Part shown: one piece after another, positions 60,663-64,000 of the stretch
Layout of the letters: every line of letters begins with the position of its first letter
Numbering within the stretch: the first letter of the stretch is position 1
Source: Shewanella sp. Isolate13
Lineage (GTDB): Bacteria > Pseudomonadota > Gammaproteobacteria > Enterobacterales > Shewanellaceae
Assembly (NCBI RefSeq): GCF_022398325.1
Contig: NZ_JAKEVD010000013.1
Coordinates: forward strand, 1-64,000
Length of the DNA stretch: 64,000 nt
Reading direction: 5' to 3'
Position numbers and translations under genes: made by a program
The notes under the pieces: model-generated
Told to the model about the DNA's origin: nothing
Databases searched by the model: none
Seen by the model: only the letters and a program-made list of their open reading frames with translations

Positions 60663-62170
60663 TACATTATCACCACGTCGAATTTGTTCTGTGCATACAT
60701 AGGTTCATTCTGTAGCCGTACTCGCTTACCTATATAGACTTCAAGTTCGCCCAATAGGTGACTCTCGTCCCCTTTAAGGCTTTGATAGACAGCTGGCGAG
60801 CAGTACAGCAAAAACTCATCGGCATCGTAACCACGATTGAGACGAATAATCTCGCGGAAGATCTCGTAGGAAACCGTTTCTACGGTTTTTAGATTGCCTG
60901 TGCCTAAGCAAACAGGACACTCGCCGCAAAGCACATGCTCAAGACTCTCACGAGTGCGTTTACGGGTCATCTCCACTAAGCCTAAGCCTGAGAAACCGCT
61001 AATATTGGTCTTGACTCTATCTTTCGAAAGCGCACTTTCTAGACTGGCTAGCACTCGCTTCTTATGCTCGGCGTTTAGCATATCGATAAAATCGATAATG
61101 ATGATCCCACCTAAATTACGCAGGCGTAACTGACGAGCAATCGCGTGAGTCGCTTCGAGGTTGATATTGAAAATCGTTTCTTCTAGATTACGATGCCCTA
61201 CAAAGGCGCCGGTATTGATATCGACCGTGGTCATCGCCTCGGTCTGATCGATGATCAGATAGCCACCGGATTTTAGCTCAACCTTACGCCCAAGCGCGCG
61301 CTGCACCTCATTCTCGACATCATAGAGATCGAAAATCGGCACGGGACCGGTGTAATGCTCGAGCTTATCGGCAATCTCCGGCATAAACTCTTGGGCAAAC
61401 TGCTGCAGCTCTTCGTAAGTCTGGTTAGAGTCAACCTGAATCTGATCCAGCTCGGTACCCACAAAGTCGCGTACGATACGCACAGGTAAGGCAAGATCTT
61501 GATACAGTAGAGAGACACCGCGACGCTTACGACGTTCGCTGACTTTGGCCCAGACTCGTCTTAAAAATCCGGCGTCCTGCACTAACTCATCTTCACCAGC
61601 ACTCTCTGCAGCGGTGCGAATAATAAACCCACCGTCATCGTCGACAAAGGGTTGAGTGATCTTCTTGAGCCGTGCGCGAACCTCCTCAGACTCGATACGC
61701 TGCGAAACACCAACATGGCTAGAGCCAGGCATGAATACTAAATAACGCGAAGGAAGGGTAATATCTGTAGTTAAGCGTGCGCCCTTGGTACCCAATGGAT
61801 CTTTAACCACCTGCACCATGATGTCTTGCCCCTGCCTCACTAGCTCGGCAATATCGCGCACCACAAAGTTGCCTTTCTCAACATCGGCGACACACTCGGT
61901 ATGGGGCACGATATCCGAGGCGTGTAAAAATGCGGCCTTATCTAAACCAATATCGACAAAGGCGGCCTGCATACCGGGCAGTACACGGCTCACTTTGCCC
62001 TTATAAATGTTGCCCACCAAACCACGCTTCATGCGTCGTTCGATATGAACCTCTTGCAGAACACCGTGCTCCACTAATGCTACTCGAGCTTCTGTAGGTG
62101 TTACATTGATTAAGAGTTCAGAGCCTATCTTTCTCTGTCCTCGGTTTTGCGCGATTCGACTTCTACTCAC
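60662..62170 (-). CDS. rng: Ribonuclease G
   Basis: RNase G matures the 5' end of 16S rRNA and degrades some mRNAs. The 502-residue protein matches the family length. It has an S1 domain (about 40-120, GNIYKGKVSRVLPGMQAAFVDIG), the catalytic metal-binding Asp in IIIIDFIDM, and the zinc-link CGECPVCLGTG. It is cytoplasmic. Its stop codon overlaps the yhdP GTG by one base. It lies 159 bases after maf, probably in the same operon. Confidence 0.96.
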   Translation of the reverse strand: MSRSRIAQNRGQRKIGSELLINVTPTEARVALVEHGVLQEVHIERRMKRGLVGNIYKGKVSRVLPGMQAAFVDIGLDKAAFLHASDIVPHTECVADVEKGNFVVRDIAELVRQGQDIMVQVVKDPLGTKGARLTTDITLPSRYLVFMPGSSHVGVSQRIESEEVRARLKKITQPFVDDDGGFIIRTAAESAGEDELVQDAGFLRRVWAKVSERRKRRGVSLLYQDLALPVRIVRDFVGTELDQIQVDSNQTYEELQQFAQEFMPEIADKLEHYTGPVPIFDLYDVENEVQRALGRKVELKSGGYLIIDQTEAMTTVDINTGAFVGHRNLEETIFNINLEATHAIARQLRLRNLGGIIIIDFIDMLNAEHKKRVLASLESALSKDRVKTNISGFSGLGLVEMTRKRTRESLEHVLCGECPVCLGTGNLKTVETVSYEIFREIIRLNRGYDADEFLLYCSPAVYQSLKGDESHLLGELEVYIGKRVRLQNEPMYAQNKFDVVIM

Positions 62171-62329
62171 AACTCACCCCACTCAGGGAAATAGCTTAAT
62201 TTAAAAAGGATTTGGCGTAGCTTGTGATCTGGCAATATTGGGCAAAGAGCCAATACTGCCAGTTAGAGTCTGCGATGAACGATAGTCTATAGCTTGGCAA
62301 TTAAAGCCTGTTTTTACTGATTTTTATGG

Positions 62330-62926
62330 CTATAAAACTTGCATCTCACACAACAACGCACGGGTTTCTACCAAAGGTAACCCAACTACCGCGGAATAAC
62401 TGCCCTCGATAGCTTCAACAAAATTTCCACCCAGCCCTTGGATCCCGTAGGCTCCGGCTTTATCCATCGGCTCACCCGTCGCGATATAACTAAGTATATC
62501 GGCTTGAGTTAACTCGCAAAATTGTACCTTAGTGGTCACTAGACGGCTGACGGTTTTAATGCCATCGGTTAGCGCAACAGCGGTCATCACTCGATGCGAC
62601 TGACCCGAGAGACTCGCCAAGATCGCCGCCGCATCGGCTTCATCTTTAGGCTTACCTAAAATCGTCTCACCCTGTACCACTATGGTGTCTGACCCCAACA
62701 CCACTGCTTGTTTGTCTGTACCAAACAAGGCAAGACCTGCCAGGGCTTTCTCTTGCGCTAAACGCAGCACAAATGTGTCAGCAGACTCACCGTGCTTATG
62801 GCTCTCATCGATATCGGCCGCTAATATTTCAAACTCGAATGGCACATCTGCTTTAGTATTTAAAAAAGCTAACTGGCTTAACAACTCTTTACGACGAGGC
62901 GAGCCCGAAGCAAGTACTAACTTCAT
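62330..62926 (-). CDS. maf: Maf family nucleotide pyrophosphatase (dTTP/UTP type)
   Basis: Maf proteins hydrolyse dTTP, UTP or modified nucleotides and are linked to cell-division control. The 198-residue protein shows the family start [12 protein letters not shown], the catalytic GSDTIV and the block [13 protein letters not shown]. The position between mreD and rng is the classic arrangement and favours the YhdE branch. The ATG follows AAAGG upstream. It is cytoplasmic. Confidence 0.95.
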   Translation of the reverse strand: MKLVLASGSPRRKELLSQLAFLNTKADVPFEFEILAADIDESHKHGESADTFVLRLAQEKALAGLALFGTDKQAVVLGSDTIVVQGETILGKPKDEADAAAILASLSGQSHRVMTAVALTDGIKTVSRLVTTKVQFCELTQADILSYIATGEPMDKAGAYGIQGLGGNFVEAIEGSYSAVVGLPLVETRALLCEMQVL

Positions 62927-63016
62927 ACACAGTACCTTTCTATGATTCTAACTAGGCTAACGCGGTCGAAAATGACACTCACTAGTGTCAGCCAAGGAAA
63001 GCAAATAAATAGTGGA

Positions 63017-63505
63017 CTATCGAACCTTATACAGACGTCTTACTCGGCGTAAGACCCAAAAGATCCATGGCCACATCACTAGACTCGAAAATGCTGGATA
63101 GAACAAACTAACATCGAACACAGCACTACCAGTTACAAACTGCACCCAAAATACCACTAGGTTATAGAGCGCGACCAACATAGCCACCAATAGCGCCTGC
63201 TGCCACATTGGGAAGTTACGTAACCGCTGAAAATGCAGTACCACCACATACACAACCACCGACATCGCGAATGCGCGAATGCCTAAGGTTGCCCCAAGCA
63301 GAATATCGAGCATCACCCCGAGTACCCAAGCGGTCAAAATATTGTAGCGATGAGGCAATGCCATCGCCCAATAGATAATGACGAGCAGCAACCAACTTGG
63401 ACGCCAAGCCTCTACCATATCTGGCAGCGGCATAATTTGGAACAACATTGCCACCAATAGGCTTAGCCAAACGACCCATCGGCCATTTGCCACATGTAAA
63501 CTCAT
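63017..63505 (-). CDS. mreD: Rod shape-determining protein MreD
   Basis: MreD is an inner-membrane part of the elongasome and works with MreC and MreB to place cell-wall synthesis. The 162-residue protein has five or six helices and the pattern PSWLLLVIIYWAMALPHRYN and GVMLDILLGATLGIRAF. Its start overlaps the mreC stop by four bases (ATGA), typical for this operon. maf follows 90 bases later. Confidence 0.95.
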   Translation of the reverse strand: MSLHVANGRWVVWLSLLVAMLFQIMPLPDMVEAWRPSWLLLVIIYWAMALPHRYNILTAWVLGVMLDILLGATLGIRAFAMSVVVYVVVLHFQRLRNFPMWQQALLVAMLVALYNLVVFWVQFVTGSAVFDVSLFYPAFSSLVMWPWIFWVLRRVRRLYKVR

Positions 63506-64000
63506 TGTGCGACCTCCTGACTCGCCTTCAGGGCTTCTTCAACCCCCTTTGGAGGGGTAAGATCTTTGCCGTCAGACTCAATATCAGGCCATAGTAATAA
63601 CAGGTAACGAATTCTATCTAGTGCGGCTAACGGCTGAGCGACCACTGTGGCGTAGCTCTGTCCGTCATCTTTTTCGACACTCATAACACGGGCCACGGGA
63701 TAGCCTTCAGGAAAGCGCTTACCTAGACCCGAAGAAACCAATAGATCGCCAACACGCACATCGGTACTCTTGGCGACATGTCTCATCTCTAGCTCATCAA
63801 GCACACCTGTTCCGACTGCCATTAGGCGCACATCGTTACGGGTGATCCTAACAGGAATGCCATGGGAAGCATCCGATAACAATAATACTCGGCTGGTTAG
63901 CTCGCTGACCTGCACCACCTGACCGACGACACCTTGGGCGTCGACCACAGGTTGGCCAACAAATACACCGCTACGTGCACCGTGGTTTAGTACCACATAT
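63502..64000 (-). CDS. mreC: Rod shape-determining protein MreC, 3' part
   Basis: The window holds the last 165 or so residues; the frame is still open at base 64000, so the 5' end is outside. The visible part starts VLNHGARSGVFVGQPVVDAQGVVGQVVQVS and contains the beta-domain block SDASHGIPVRITRNDVR, both typical of MreC. MreC sits in the periplasm and links MreB and MreD to the wall enzymes. The stop overlaps mreD by four bases. mreB is expected further upstream, outside the window. Confidence 0.95.
   Translation of the reverse strand, partial: YVVLNHGARSGVFVGQPVVDAQGVVGQVVQVSELTSRVLLLSDASHGIPVRITRNDVRLMAVGTGVLDELEMRHVAKSTDVRVGDLLVSSGLGKRFPEGYPVARVMSVEKDDGQSYATVVAQPLAALDRIRYLLLLWPDIESDGKDLTPPKGVEEALKASQEVAQ

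Overview
The window is a stretch of gammaproteobacterial chromosome that looks like Shewanella. The gene families, the order mreC-mreD-maf-rng-yhdP-nitrilase-tldD, the pmbA/yjgA divergent pair, the TorF-type porin, the zinc-linked porin cluster and the ars operon with acr3, a GAPDH and arsJ all fit that genus. The genus call is inference from gene content and protein similarity recalled from knowledge; no search was run. No tRNA, rRNA, phage, transposase or CRISPR array was seen.

Layout. 1-9.5 kb: the end of a membrane-protein gene cut by the window edge, a secreted DFSK-repeat protein, an exported Cys-rich protein, a large zinc metalloprotease, a hybrid histidine kinase and a PIN-PhoH protein. 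9.7-18.8 kb: rapA, a DUF3530 protein, a YqhA-like membrane protein, a crotonase, a two-gene signalling unit (receiver-CheC plus PAS-GGDEF), then plsC-rraB. 19.0-22.4 kb: a zinc-uptake-like operon (small metal-binding exported protein, His-rich outer-membrane porin, TroA-type binding protein, ABC permease) with no ATPase gene. 22.6-36.8 kb: many short transcription units, including an MscS channel, fhs, a MaoC-like hydratase, a TraB/GumN protein, an EAL-CBS-GGDEF protein, a DUF3016 protein, a tandem receiver protein, HU and a TorF-like porin. 36.8-42.7 kb: an AGCS symporter and the arsenic operon arsR-acr3-gapdh-arsJ, with a heptamer-based repeat element between gapdh and arsJ. 42.8-54 kb: a lipase-like lipoprotein, pmbA with a previously uncalled 32-residue ORF just upstream, yjgA, a large Ig-like lipoprotein and a four-gene TolC/HlyD/ABC-2 export operon, also without an ATPase. 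54-64 kb: tldD, a nitrilase, yhdP, rng, maf, mreD and the 3' part of mreC, all on the minus strand.

How the genes work together. The ars operon reads as a complete arsenic response: ArsR sensing, Acr3 export of arsenite, and GAPDH plus ArsJ making and exporting 1-arseno-3-phosphoglycerate from arsenate. The zinc cluster gives a route from outer membrane to inner membrane that must borrow its ATPase. TldD and PmbA (TldE) normally act as a heterodimeric protease although encoded 8.5 kb apart here. Several proteins point to cyclic-di-GMP and two-component signalling.

The items most worth a second look are the repeat element in the ars operon (39737-40024), the DFSK-repeat secreted protein (451-765), the ATPase-less zinc cluster (19039-22415) and the microprotein ORF before pmbA (45565-45663).
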